Positions 52,763 to 63,895 of a DNA stretch of 64,000 nt are shown here, piece by piece. Under the pieces are notes generated by a model. The model ran no database searches. It had not been told where the DNA came from and worked only from the letters and a program-made list of their open reading frames with translations. The first letter of the stretch is position 1. Every line of letters begins with the position of its first letter. Made by a program: the position numbers and the translations under genes. The stretch covers positions 124,001 through 188,000 of the forward strand of contig NZ_JHZK01000003.1 of NCBI RefSeq assembly GCF_000688515.1. Direction: 5' to 3'. The stretch is from Afifella pfennigii DSM 17143 (GTDB taxonomy: Bacteria > Pseudomonadota > Alphaproteobacteria > Rhizobiales > Afifellaceae).

Positions 52763-52869
52763 CTCTTCACGACGGTGCGGCGGCTCAACAAAAGCTTCAT
52801 ATCCCGGCGCTTGCACCGGATGCTTGTTGTCCGTATAGGGCAGGTTCAGGGAGAGGGCGGCACGGTGGG

Positions 52870-53295
52870 ATGACGCCAATGGTTCTGGAGGCTGACAGAC
52901 TGTATTCGCCAAGCGAAGATGAGCCGTTCATGAACGAGCGGCAGCGGGAGTATTTCCGTAAAAAGCTTCTGGCGTGGAAGGAAGAGATCCTGGCGGAAAG
53001 CCGGGACACGCTGGAAGCCCTGCAACGCGAAAATCAAAACCATCCCGATCTCGCGGACCGGGCATCCTCGGAGACGGATCGCTCCATCGAATTGCGGGCG
53101 CGCGATCGGCAGCGCAAGTTGATTTCCAAGATCGATGCGGCCTTGCGCCGGATCGAGGACGGCAGCTACGGCTTCTGCGAGGAGACGGGTGAGCCAATCA
53201 GCTTGAAGCGGCTCGACGCCAGGCCGATCGCCACGCTGTCGGTGGAGGCGCAGGAGCGCCACGAAAGGCGCGAGCGCGTCTATCGCGACGACTGA
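52870..53295 (+). CDS. dksA: DksA, zinc-less alphaproteobacterial type
   Basis: 141 residues. LYSPSEDEPFMNERQREYFR is the alphaproteobacterial DksA start; the coiled-coil tip contains DLADRASSETDRSIELRARD. The zinc-finger positions read FCEETGEPI and TLSVEAQE: Cys, Thr, Ser, Ala in place of four Cys. The same C..T..S..A set is known in the zinc-independent DksA of Rhodobacter. It modulates RNA polymerase with ppGpp. The start may be ATG 52870 or 52879. A strong terminator follows at 53332. Confidence 0.93.
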   Translation: MTPMVLEADRLYSPSEDEPFMNERQREYFRKKLLAWKEEILAESRDTLEALQRENQNHPDLADRASSETDRSIELRARDRQRKLISKIDAALRRIEDGSYGFCEETGEPISLKRLDARPIATLSVEAQERHERRERVYRDD

Positions 53296-53331
53296 GCAGC
53301 GCCGCGAATCGGGAATGGTCATCGAATAAAA

Positions 53332-53360
53332 AAAGCGCCGCCGGATTCCGGCGGCGCTTT
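53332..53360. terminator. Bidirectional Rho-independent terminator
   Basis: AAAGCGCCGCCGG (53332-53344) pairs perfectly with CCGGCGGCGCTTT (53348-53360), loop ATT. A-run before and T-rich GCTTTG after give T-tracts on both strands. It ends dksA (plus) and the FliO-like gene (minus). Confidence 0.92.
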
Positions 53361-53375
53361 GCTTTGTGACGTGCT

Positions 53376-55304
53376 CTAGCGTCGCTTGAGGTCGCCGGTG
53401 AGCTCGCCGAGAAGGCGGGCCATCTCGTCCTCCAGTTCCTCCTCTTCCTCGTCTGCCGGCTTGTGCTTGGGCGAGAAGGCGACGACGCTCTCCTCGACAT
53501 CCAGGCTGGCAACCGCCTTGCGCGGCGACTCCCTATCCGCGGGGATATCGAGCTTCGCTGGCGATTCGGCGACCGAAGGTTCTTCCGGTTCGCGCAAGGA
53601 TGCTGGCGCTTCGGGGGCAGCGATGTCGCCGTCGGCGGCCTCCTCCGCCTCGGCCGTGCCATCGCTCTGCGCATCGGCGCGGTGGGCGAGGGGGGCGGTC
53701 TTTTCTTCAGCCTCGGCCTTTTCTCGGGGCGCGGCGTCTTCTTCCGGCCGGGCTGGCATGTCCTCGTTGCCGGCCGCGGGCGTTGACAGCGCGCCCGGAT
53801 CGGCGCCCGCCGAAGCGGCAACCGGCGTCTGCGGCTCGGAGGGCGTTTCGGCGGCCTCCTCCGGGGGCGGCTCGGTGACGGCAGGTTCCGGCAGTTTTTC
53901 CTCCGCCGGCGCCGGTTGCGCTGTCGCTTCCTCGCTGCTTTCCGGGGCCGCCTGCGGCGCCTCGGCCGATTGTGGCGCGGCTTGCGCGGTCTCGACCGTG
54001 GCGGGCCTTGAGGTCTCGCCGCGTTGATGCACGCCGATAGCGGCGCCGATCTCATCCTCCAGCGAGAGGTCGTCGAGGAGGCCGGAGGTGTCCTCCAGGG
54101 CGCTCTTGGAGACCTTGCGGGCGGAAAGGAAGTAACTCGTCGCCGGCTTGGCGGAGGTGACCGGAGCCGGCGCTTCGGCGTCGTGGCTCTCCGTGGCCGG
54201 CGATGCCGCGCTGGCGCGCTTGGCAGGAGCCGACATCTCGGCAGGATAATCGGGGCTTTCCGGCGCCTCGGCCGGCCCATCGGCCGGTGGGGCGGCGGCG
54301 GGCTTTGGCGCTGCGGAGGCTGCCGGCTCCTTGCCGCTCTCCTCGCGCCTGGCGCCGAAGAGGCCGGAGAGCACCTTGCCCATGGCGGGTGCGGCCGCAG
54401 CCGGGATGGAGGGGCTCGGCGAGACGGAGGCAGCCGCCGCGCCCTGCCTGTCGCTCGCACCGTTTTCGGCGGGCCTGGAAGGCTCGTCGAGCGCCCCGTC
54501 GGCGGCATAGGCGCTTTCGGCCGCGGCCCTGTCCGCCGGACGCTTTTCCTGGACCGGCGATGGTGCGGCCTGGCCGGAGGCGCGGTCTGTCATGTCCTTA
54601 TCGCGCCGCGCCTTCGCCGTGGCCTCTTCGGCAGGCGGCGGTTCGGCCGTCTGCGCGCTGTCGCCACGGGCGCGCGGAGGCTCGCCGAAACGGGAGGGAC
54701 GGGGCGCGGCAGCGGCGCCGGAGGCGGCGCTCGCAGCCGGCGCAGGGGTTGCGGCGGGCTTGCCGGCGGCCGGGGGGTGCGGCGTCGGGGCGCCGGGCGC
54801 GGGGGCCAAGGCCGTCGGCGACCGTCGCCCGCTCTCCGGCTGCGCCGCGCCGGCGCGGCGCTCCTCGCGCAGAGGATGCACGGAGGCTGCCGCCACCGCC
54901 TCGGCAAGGCGCGGCTCGGCGGCCCGGGCCGACTTTTGCGCATGGGTGGCGGCCGGCGCGAGCGTGGCTGCCGATGCGGGTGCGACGCGCCGGGGAGCCG
55001 CCTGGGCCTGGCCCGGTCGGCCGCGCACGATATGCGATTCGACCACGATGTCGGTCGGGCCGCCGATCAGAACGAGATGCTCGACCTGATCGCGGCGCAA
55101 CAGAAGCAGTTGCCGCTTGGGGTCGACATCGTGCACTTCCATGACCTGCAGGCGACCGGCACGGGTGCCCGAAGCGCTGCGGACACGGCCCGGAGCGCGG
55201 CGCAGGGACCACATATACGCAACCCCCACCGCCAGGACGACAAGGAGCGTCAGGACGATGGCTAACGACAGGCCGCCTTCCGGAAGCCCGAGAAAACCGC
55301 GCAT
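53376..55304 (-). CDS. FliO-like membrane protein with long disordered tail
   Basis: 642 residues. One N-terminal membrane span (SLAIVLTLLVVLAVGVAYMW) is followed by a FliO-type domain: RLQVMEVHDVDPKRQLLLLR then RDQVEHLVLIGGPTDIVVES. After residue ~95 the protein is Ala/Pro/Glu-rich and disordered, more than 500 residues, and ends EMARLLGELTGDLKRR. FliO helps assemble the flagellar export gate, normally beside fliP/fliQ/fliR, which are not here. So it may be a FliO homologue of other use. Start ATG 55304. The terminator at 53332 follows. Confidence 0.75.
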   Translation of the reverse strand: MRGFLGLPEGGLSLAIVLTLLVVLAVGVAYMWSLRRAPGRVRSASGTRAGRLQVMEVHDVDPKRQLLLLRRDQVEHLVLIGGPTDIVVESHIVRGRPGQAQAAPRRVAPASAATLAPAATHAQKSARAAEPRLAEAVAAASVHPLREERRAGAAQPESGRRSPTALAPAPGAPTPHPPAAGKPAATPAPAASAASGAAAAPRPSRFGEPPRARGDSAQTAEPPPAEEATAKARRDKDMTDRASGQAAPSPVQEKRPADRAAAESAYAADGALDEPSRPAENGASDRQGAAAASVSPSPSIPAAAAPAMGKVLSGLFGARREESGKEPAASAAPKPAAAPPADGPAEAPESPDYPAEMSAPAKRASAASPATESHDAEAPAPVTSAKPATSYFLSARKVSKSALEDTSGLLDDLSLEDEIGAAIGVHQRGETSRPATVETAQAAPQSAEAPQAAPESSEEATAQPAPAEEKLPEPAVTEPPPEEAAETPSEPQTPVAASAGADPGALSTPAAGNEDMPARPEEDAAPREKAEAEEKTAPLAHRADAQSDGTAEAEEAADGDIAAPEAPASLREPEEPSVAESPAKLDIPADRESPRKAVASLDVEESVVAFSPKHKPADEEEEELEDEMARLLGELTGDLKRR

Positions 55305-55501
55305 GGACGCCTCCTTTTATCACGCTACACTGAACCCATGCCGCTAAACGCCGAGAATAGCCGGAATACCTGGCTGTTTCAAACAAGGCTGCACCGATGC
55401 GGCACGCGGCCTGCGGCAGGTTTTCCGGAACTGTCCTTCTGGCCGCGGCTGCGACACCGAATCGGCTAATCTCAATTTTAATGGCCGTGACCAGCGAAGC
55501 G

Positions 55502-58009
55502 ATGTCAGACGAAAACACGACACGCGCCGGGCAAGAGCAGGCCCGGCGCGACAGCATTGGCCGCATCGTGCTCCTCTCGTTCGGGCTCGTGGCCGCCGCC
55601 GGCTCCTATCTTTTCGTGCCGCCCGAATGGGCCGATTTGATCGTGCTCATCTGCCTTGGCGTGCTCTCGGCCGTCGGCGTCATGTGCCTCTTCCTGGCGG
55701 CGGGCGGCTTCATCCGCTTTGCCCGCGCCAAGGCCGCCGCCTCGCGGGCACCGGCCCTGTCGGAGGAGATTTTCGAGGCGATCGGCGATGGCGCCGTCAT
55801 CTGCGACCGATCCGGCACGGCGCTGCGCGGCAACTCCGCCTATTTCCGTCTGGGTGGTGGCGAGCGCGAGCTCGTTTCGGTGGAGCGGCTGTTCGCGGAA
55901 AGCCCGGATGCCTCCGAAGCCATCTACCGACTTGCCGGGGCAGCCGAGAAAGGCCGGCGCGCCACGGAAGAGATCCGCATGTCGCGCGCTATCGGCGGGA
56001 CGAGCGGGGCGGCGCGATGGTACCGCGTAAAGGTCAATCCGATCCCGGCCGACCCGCAACTCGTCCTCTGGCTGATCTCCGATATCACCCGCGATCGCGA
56101 GCACCAGGAGAACATCTTCCAGGAGCTGCAGAACGCAATTGACTATCTCGATCACGCGCCGGCCGGCTTCTTCTCCATGGAGCCGGACGGGCGCATCCGC
56201 TACATCAACGCCACGCTCGCCGAATGGCTCGGCATCGATTTGGCTGAGTTTGAGCCGGGCGGCTCGCAGATCGCCGAATACGTCACGGCCGACAGCCTCT
56301 CCCTCCTGGAAGCGGCGAGCGCGCGCGGCGAAACCGTGACGGAAGAGCTGGAGATCGACCTTTGCCGCGCCAACGGCACGCGCAAGCCGGCGCGGCTCCT
56401 GCACCGCGTGCCGGTTTCCGCCGACGGTCGTCTGGGCGCCTCGCGTACCCTCGTGCTGGAGGTGACGCCGGGCGAGGCCGGCGCCGGCCAAGCGGCGGAG
56501 CGTCGATTTATCCGCTTCTTCAACAACACGCCGATGGCGATCGCCTCCGTCGACCGCGAGGGCGTCATCAATCTCTCCAATGCGCGCTTCTTGAAGCTCT
56601 TCCGCCGCAGCGGCGATGGCGGCCGGCGCATCGAGCTTGCCAGCGTTGTCAAGGCCGAAGAGCGGGCGGCGCTGAAGAGCGCGCTCGGCGCCGCCATCGA
56701 CGGCCAGGGCGACATCGCGCCGGTGGATGCTCATTTCGCCGAGGACGAGAGCCGCAGCGCCCGCTTCTTCGTCAGTCCGATCGTGGAAGGCGAGCCGGGA
56801 GAGGACGCGGCCATCGTCTATGCGCTGGAGACGACGGAGCAGCGGGCCCTGGAAGCCCAGTTCGCCCAAAGCCAAAAGATGCAAGCAGTCGGGCAGCTTG
56901 CCGGCGGCATCGCCCACGATTTCAACAACGTCCTGACCGCCATCATCGGCTTTTCCGATCTGCTTTTGTCGAACCACCGGCCTTCCGATCCGGCGTTCCA
57001 GGACATCATGAACATCAAGCAGAACGCCAACCGGGCCGCGGGGCTGGTGCGCCAACTGCTCGCCTTTTCCAGGCGCCAGACGCTGCAGCCGCGCGTCATC
57101 CGTCTGGACGAGGTCCTGTCCGACCTTTCGGTGCTGCTGGATCGTCTTCTCGGCGAGAAGGTGGAGCTGAAAACGGAACATGCGAGCGAGCTGTGGCCGG
57201 TGAAGGCGGACCTCAACCAGCTGGAACAGGTGGTCGTTAATCTCGCCGTCAATGCCCGCGACGCGATGCCGGAGGGCGGCAAACTGACCATCCGCACCGC
57301 CAATATCGACGAAGACGGCAGCGCCCGCTTCCGCCGCCGCGAGGGCTTCAAGGCGGGCGAATACGTCCTGATCGAGATCGCCGATACCGGTACCGGTATG
57401 TCGCCGGAGGTGATGGAGAAGGTGTTTGAGCCTTTCTTCACCACCAAGGATACCGGCAAGGGCACGGGGCTCGGCCTTTCCACCGTCTACGGCATCGTCA
57501 AGCAGACCGACGGCTTCATCTTCGTCGACAGCGTCCCGGGCAAGGGCTCCACCTTTTCCATCCTGTTTCCACGGCATGTGCCGGAGGCGCAGGAAGAGGC
57601 GGGCGAGGCCAAGCCGAAGGCGGAGCCGACGGACCTCACCGGCAGCGCCGGCATCCTTTTGGTGGAAGACGAGGAGGCGGTACGCGCCTTCGCGGCGCGG
57701 GCGCTGAAGGCGCGCGGCTACAAGGTGCACGAGGCGGCTTCCGGCAGGGAGGCGCTCGATATCATGGAGACGGAAGGGGCGGAGGTCGATCTCGTCGTCT
57801 CCGACGTGGTGATGCCGGAGATGGACGGGCCGACGCTCCTGAAAGAGCTGCGCAAAGCCAATCCGGCATTGAAGATCATCTTCGTTTCCGGCTATGCGGA
57901 GGACGCTTTCGCCCGCCACCTGCCCGAAAGCGAGGAATTCCACTTCCTGGCCAAGCCCTTCTCGCTGAAGGACCTGGCTACTGCGGTGAAGAAAGCGCTG
58001 GAGGCCTGA
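55502..58009 (+). CDS. cckA: CckA hybrid sensor histidine kinase
   Basis: 835 residues. Two membrane spans (IVLLSFGLVAAAGSYLFVPP, LIVLICLGVLSAVGVMCLFL), then PAS-like domains (EEIFEAIGDGAVICDRSGTA; NAIDYLDHAPAGFFSMEPDG; FFNNTPMAIASVDREGVINL). HisKA has QLAGGIAHDFNNVLTAIIGF with the phospho-His, and HATPase has VVNLAVNARDAMPEGGKLTI, then GTGMSPEVMEKVFEPFFTTK. The receiver has GILLVEDEEAVRAFAARALK and VDLVVSDVVMPEMDGPTLLK with the phospho-Asp. CckA starts the CckA-ChpT-CtrA relay that controls cell cycle and motility. ATG 55502 is chosen; ATG 55481 is an alternative. Two CtrA-box-like sites occur in this window. Confidence 0.93.
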   Translation: MSDENTTRAGQEQARRDSIGRIVLLSFGLVAAAGSYLFVPPEWADLIVLICLGVLSAVGVMCLFLAAGGFIRFARAKAAASRAPALSEEIFEAIGDGAVICDRSGTALRGNSAYFRLGGGERELVSVERLFAESPDASEAIYRLAGAAEKGRRATEEIRMSRAIGGTSGAARWYRVKVNPIPADPQLVLWLISDITRDREHQENIFQELQNAIDYLDHAPAGFFSMEPDGRIRYINATLAEWLGIDLAEFEPGGSQIAEYVTADSLSLLEAASARGETVTEELEIDLCRANGTRKPARLLHRVPVSADGRLGASRTLVLEVTPGEAGAGQAAERRFIRFFNNTPMAIASVDREGVINLSNARFLKLFRRSGDGGRRIELASVVKAEERAALKSALGAAIDGQGDIAPVDAHFAEDESRSARFFVSPIVEGEPGEDAAIVYALETTEQRALEAQFAQSQKMQAVGQLAGGIAHDFNNVLTAIIGFSDLLLSNHRPSDPAFQDIMNIKQNANRAAGLVRQLLAFSRRQTLQPRVIRLDEVLSDLSVLLDRLLGEKVELKTEHASELWPVKADLNQLEQVVVNLAVNARDAMPEGGKLTIRTANIDEDGSARFRRREGFKAGEYVLIEIADTGTGMSPEVMEKVFEPFFTTKDTGKGTGLGLSTVYGIVKQTDGFIFVDSVPGKGSTFSILFPRHVPEAQEEAGEAKPKAEPTDLTGSAGILLVEDEEAVRAFAARALKARGYKVHEAASGREALDIMETEGAEVDLVVSDVVMPEMDGPTLLKELRKANPALKIIFVSGYAEDAFARHLPESEEFHFLAKPFSLKDLATAVKKALEA

Positions 58010-58075
58010 CCGCTCACGGTGGGCTTGCCGCGGGAGTTCGCCGAAGACGCCGGGCCACTACGAGGAAGATCAGGC

Positions 58076-58708
58076 ATGTCGTTTCCCGTCCGGCTTCTGG
58101 AAGGCTATAGCGCCTTCTGCCAAGGCCGCCTGCCGACGGAGCAGAGCCGCTATCGCGAGCTTGCCGAGGTAGGTCAGAAGCCTGAGATCATGGTCATCGG
58201 CTGCTGCGATTCGCGCGTTTCGCCAGAGGTCATCTTCGATGCCGGGCCGGGCGAGCTCTTCGTGGTGCGCAACGTCGCCAATCTGGTGCCGCCCTTCTCG
58301 CCCTCAGTCTCGCAGCACGGCGTCTCCGCGGCGATTGAGTTCGCCGTCCAGGCCCTCAGCGTCAGGCATATCGTCGTGCTCGGCCATGCCCGCTGCGGCG
58401 GCATCCGCGCCTTCGCCGAACAGGAGCGGCCGCTCTCGCCAGGCGACTTCATCGGCAAATGGATGTCGCTCATCGCCCCGGCGGCCGACCGCCTGGAAGG
58501 CCGCAGCGAGCTGCCGCGCGAGGAATATCTCGCCCGCCTGGAGCAGGCCTCCATCCTGCAGACGCTTCAAAACCTGCGCACCTTCCCCTTCGTGAGGACA
58601 CGTGAGGAGGCGGGCGAGCTCTTCCTGCATGCGGCCTATTTCGATGTAGCCACCGGGCGGCTCGCCGTATGCGAGAAGGAAGAGGGCGCGTTCGCGCTTG
58701 CCTCGTGA
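58076..58708 (+). CDS. Beta-class carbonic anhydrase
   Basis: 210 residues. VIGCCDSRVSPEVIFDAGPG holds the zinc Cys and the Asp-Arg dyad, and IVVLGHARCGGIRAF gives the His and second Cys zinc ligands. FVVRNVANLVPPF is the usual block between them. It interconverts CO2 and bicarbonate. ATG 58076 was chosen by homology and an AGGAAG box. It is 66 bases after cckA on the same strand and could be read through from it. Nothing unusual is visible. Confidence 0.93.
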   Translation: MSFPVRLLEGYSAFCQGRLPTEQSRYRELAEVGQKPEIMVIGCCDSRVSPEVIFDAGPGELFVVRNVANLVPPFSPSVSQHGVSAAIEFAVQALSVRHIVVLGHARCGGIRAFAEQERPLSPGDFIGKWMSLIAPAADRLEGRSELPREEYLARLEQASILQTLQNLRTFPFVRTREEAGELFLHAAYFDVATGRLAVCEKEEGAFALAS

Positions 58709-58749
58709 TCGGGGCCGACCCCAGCTAGAACAAAACGGAAAGATCTTTG

Positions 58750-58778
58750 TTGACGATGCGGAACAAAAAGAGTACGAA
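58750..58778 (+). promoter_or_regulatory. recA promoter with degenerate SOS box
   Basis: TTGACG (58750-58755) and TACGAA (58773-58778) are 17 bases apart, a promoter-like pair. Inside it GAAC (58761-58764), seven bases and GTAC (58772-58775) match the alphaproteobacterial LexA box GAAC-N7-GAAC except for one base. LexA control is inferred. The recA ATG is 50 bases on. Confidence 0.6.
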
Positions 58779-58827
58779 AAGTAAGAAGGAGCGGGTGGTC
58801 TTCCGCTCGACTTTGGAGGATAGTCCG

Positions 58828-59913
58828 ATGGCGAATCCGCTGCGCGTCGTCGAAGGAGGCAAAGAATCCATGGATCGTTCCAAGGCATTGGACGCCGCCG
58901 TCAGTCAGATTGAGCGCGCCTTCGGCAAGGGCTCCATCATGCGCCTCGGCCAGGACGGGCAAGTGGTGGAAGTGGCCACGGTCCCGACCGGTTCGCTCGG
59001 CCTTGATATCGCGCTCGGCGTCGGAGGGCTTCCGCGCGGACGCATCGTGGAAATCTACGGGCCGGAATCCTCCGGCAAGACGACGCTCGCCCTGCACACC
59101 GTCGCGGAAGCGCAAAAGCGGGGCGGCATTTGTGGCTTCATCGACGCCGAGCACGCGCTCGATCCGGTCTATGCGCGCAAGCTCGGGGTCAATCTCGATG
59201 ATCTGCTCATCTCCCAGCCCGATGCCGGCGAGCAGGCGCTGGAGATTGCCGACACGCTGGTGCGCTCCGGGGCGATCGACGTTCTCGTCATCGATTCGGT
59301 GGCGGCGCTGACGCCGCGCGCGGAGTTGGAAGGGGAGATGGGCGATTCCCTGCCGGGCATGCAGGCGCGGCTGATGAGCCAGGCGCTGAGGAAGCTGACC
59401 GCCTCCATCTCACGCTCCCATACCATGGTCATCTTCATCAACCAGATCCGCATGAAGATCGGCGTCATGTTCGGCAGCCCGGAGACGACGACCGGCGGTA
59501 ACGCGCTGAAATTCTACGCTTCGGTGCGGCTCGATATCCGCCGCATCGGCGCCATCAAGGATCGCGACGAGGTGACGGGCAACCAGACCCGCGTCAAAGT
59601 GGTGAAGAACAAGCTGGCGCCTCCCTTCAAGGAGGTGGAATTCGACATCATGTATGGCGAAGGCATTTCCAAGACCGGCGAGCTTCTCGATCTCGGCGTC
59701 AAGGCGGGGATTGTGGAAAAATCCGGCGCCTGGTTCTCCTACGACAGCCAGCGGCTCGGCCAGGGGCGTGAGAACGCCAAATCCTTCCTGCGCGAAAACC
59801 CGGATGTCGCGGACGCCATCGAGCGGGCGATTCGCCAGAATGCCGGCCTCATCGCCAGCGAGCTGCTCGAGGGCGCGCCGGAGGCGGACGAGGAGACCAG
59901 CTTGCGCGCCTGA
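58828..59913 (+). CDS. recA: RecA recombinase
   Basis: 361 residues. [20 protein letters not shown] then MRLG is the N-terminal polymerisation motif region; Walker [16 protein letters not shown]; Walker [16 protein letters not shown]; loop L2 region [20 protein letters not shown] and [19 protein letters not shown] follow. It promotes strand exchange and LexA cleavage. ATG 58828 has GGAGGA 9 bases before; an ATG 27 codons upstream lacks homology. Acidic C-terminus ([10 protein letters not shown]) is normal. Confidence 0.97.
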   Translation: MANPLRVVEGGKESMDRSKALDAAVSQIERAFGKGSIMRLGQDGQVVEVATVPTGSLGLDIALGVGGLPRGRIVEIYGPESSGKTTLALHTVAEAQKRGGICGFIDAEHALDPVYARKLGVNLDDLLISQPDAGEQALEIADTLVRSGAIDVLVIDSVAALTPRAELEGEMGDSLPGMQARLMSQALRKLTASISRSHTMVIFINQIRMKIGVMFGSPETTTGGNALKFYASVRLDIRRIGAIKDRDEVTGNQTRVKVVKNKLAPPFKEVEFDIMYGEGISKTGELLDLGVKAGIVEKSGAWFSYDSQRLGQGRENAKSFLRENPDVADAIERAIRQNAGLIASELLEGAPEADEETSLRA

Positions 59914-60086
59914 AGACACTCGCGGCAGGGCGCGGACCTTGCCGGCCACGAGGAAGGCGCGGATCTTGGCGGCCAGGAAGAAATAGCCGGGTGGAAAACC
60001 CTGAAGGGTTAGCTCTCTTCCTTGCCCGGGCTGAAGCGCTGGGTGGGGAGCCGGGGGCGGGCGGCGGCCTCGCCTAGACAGGTTCC

Positions 60087-60117
60087 GGCGGGCGGTCTAG
60101 ATACCGCTCGCCTTTTT
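60087..60117 (+). terminator. Hairpin with T-run directly upstream of alaS
   Basis: GGCGGGCGGT (60087-60096) pairs with ACCGCTCGCC (60103-60112), ten pairs with one G-T, loop CTAGAT, followed by TTTTT. It is a strong intrinsic terminator for recA or an attenuator, ending only 18 bases before the alaS ATG. alaS has no clear Shine-Dalgarno. Confidence 0.7.
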
Positions 60118-60135
60118 CCGTTTCGGTAGCACATT

Positions 60136-62805
<2,670 letters not shown>

Positions 62806-62907
62806 ATTTCCGGTTCTTTGGTCCAGCGCAACGAACAGGCGATGCGCCCAGGCTAGTCTCAACCATGTCCGAAGGCCTTGAAGGGCTCCGGCAGGTGGGA
62901 GAAAGCC

Positions 62908-63189
62908 GTGACAGTCTCGTCTTCCCTGGAGCGACCGAAGCTGCATCCGCAGATGACGGTGGACGAGATCATGCGCGCCTTTCCGGCGACGCTGACGGTG
63001 ATGATCCGCCGACACATGCTTTGCATCGGCTGTCCGATCGGCGGCTTTCATACGCTCGCGGAGGCCTGTTCGGCGCATGGCCTCAACGAAGCGGAGGTGC
63101 TGGCCGATCTGGTGCAGGTGGTGGGCGCGCAGACGGCTATTTCTTCCGCCGCCCCTCGGCAATCAACAGGAGGCCGTGCGCGTCGGTGA
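62908..63189 (+). CDS. DUF1858 redox-disulfide protein
   Basis: 93 residues. Start is GTG 62908 with GGGAG 7 bases upstream; the longer frame from TTG 62878 has no support. The DUF1858 block is QMTVDEIMRAFPATLTVMIR and then RHMLCIGCPIGGFHTLAEAC: a C-x2-C pair inside a small helical fold, known as hybrid cluster protein-associated disulfide domain. It often lies near Crp/Fnr regulators and nitrosative-stress genes. Its 3' 53 bases overlap the convergent crp/fnr gene. The last ~20 residues (SSAAPRQSTGGRARR) are low complexity and lie in that overlap. Confidence 0.82.
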   Translation: MTVSSSLERPKLHPQMTVDEIMRAFPATLTVMIRRHMLCIGCPIGGFHTLAEACSAHGLNEAEVLADLVQVVGAQTAISSAAPRQSTGGRARR

Positions 63190-63895
63190 CGGTCACCTTC
63201 TGGCGGCCGCCGCGCACCAGCCCGGCATTCTCCCAACCGCTGAGAAGCCGGCTCACCGTATGCAAGGTCGTGCCGGTCATCTCGGCGATGTCCTGGCGGC
63301 TGATGGGAAAGTCGATCTCGATACCGCCTTCCACCTTGCGGCCGGACTGGCGCACCAGGCGCAGGAGTGCATGGGCGACGCGCTGCTCCACCTGCTCCGT
63401 CGACATCTCCATAACCCGGTTCTGGGTCTCCTGAAGGCGCTGGCCGAGCGTTCTGTAGGCATGCGCGCCGAAGCCGGGATAGCGCGAGGCGAGATCGGCC
63501 CAAAGGCCGGTCGGCCAGACCAGGGCGACGCAATCGACCGCGGCAATGGCACTCGCCGGATAGGTGTCGCGGCCGATGGCGGCGGCGATGCCGAAGAGTT
63601 CGCCGGCGTTGATGTAGCGGGCGATGACCTGCTGGCCCTCGGCCGTATTGCGCACCACCCGGATATGGCCGTCGAGCAGGAAGAAGAAGGAGGTCGCCTC
63701 CGCGCCTTGCTCGAAGATCGCTGTCTCCTTGGCAAAGCGCGCCGCATGGGCGCCGGCGAGTATGCGGTCGAGCTCTTGCGGCCGCATGCCCGCAAAGGCA
63801 GGCAGCCCTTCTATCAGCGATCGGTCAAGGCCCGGCACTGTCTCTCCCCCGGCGGGCGCGGCGTCAGCCGCCGGCATCCCCTCAGGGCCGATCAT
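63137..63895 (-). CDS. Crp/Fnr family transcriptional regulator
   Basis: 252 residues. The cNMP-like sensor domain is RFAKETAIFEQGAEATSFFF followed by GELFGIAAAIGRDTYPASAI. The C-terminal helix-turn-helix is FPISRQDIAEMTGTTLHTVS then RLLSGWENAGLV. No N-terminal Cys cluster is seen, so it is not an oxygen-sensing Fnr; it resembles the Dnr/NnrR-like branch that can sense NO by haem. Start ATG 63895 by homology; ATG 63877 is an option. It overlaps the DUF1858 gene tail to tail by 53 bases. Confidence 0.88.
   Translation of the reverse strand: MIGPEGMPAADAAPAGGETVPGLDRSLIEGLPAFAGMRPQELDRILAGAHAARFAKETAIFEQGAEATSFFFLLDGHIRVVRNTAEGQQVIARYINAGELFGIAAAIGRDTYPASAIAAVDCVALVWPTGLWADLASRYPGFGAHAYRTLGQRLQETQNRVMEMSTEQVEQRVAHALLRLVRQSGRKVEGGIEIDFPISRQDIAEMTGTTLHTVSRLLSGWENAGLVRGGRQKVTVTDAHGLLLIAEGRRKK

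Noticed and set aside
58760-58785. EcfG promoter before recA (GGAAC at 58760)
   Set aside because: No CGTT or GTT follows at 16-17 bases; the GAAC here is better explained as part of the SOS box.
59914-60086. Small gene or T-box-like leader between recA and alaS
   Set aside because: No open frame with a ribosome site, and none of the conserved T-box sequence is present.
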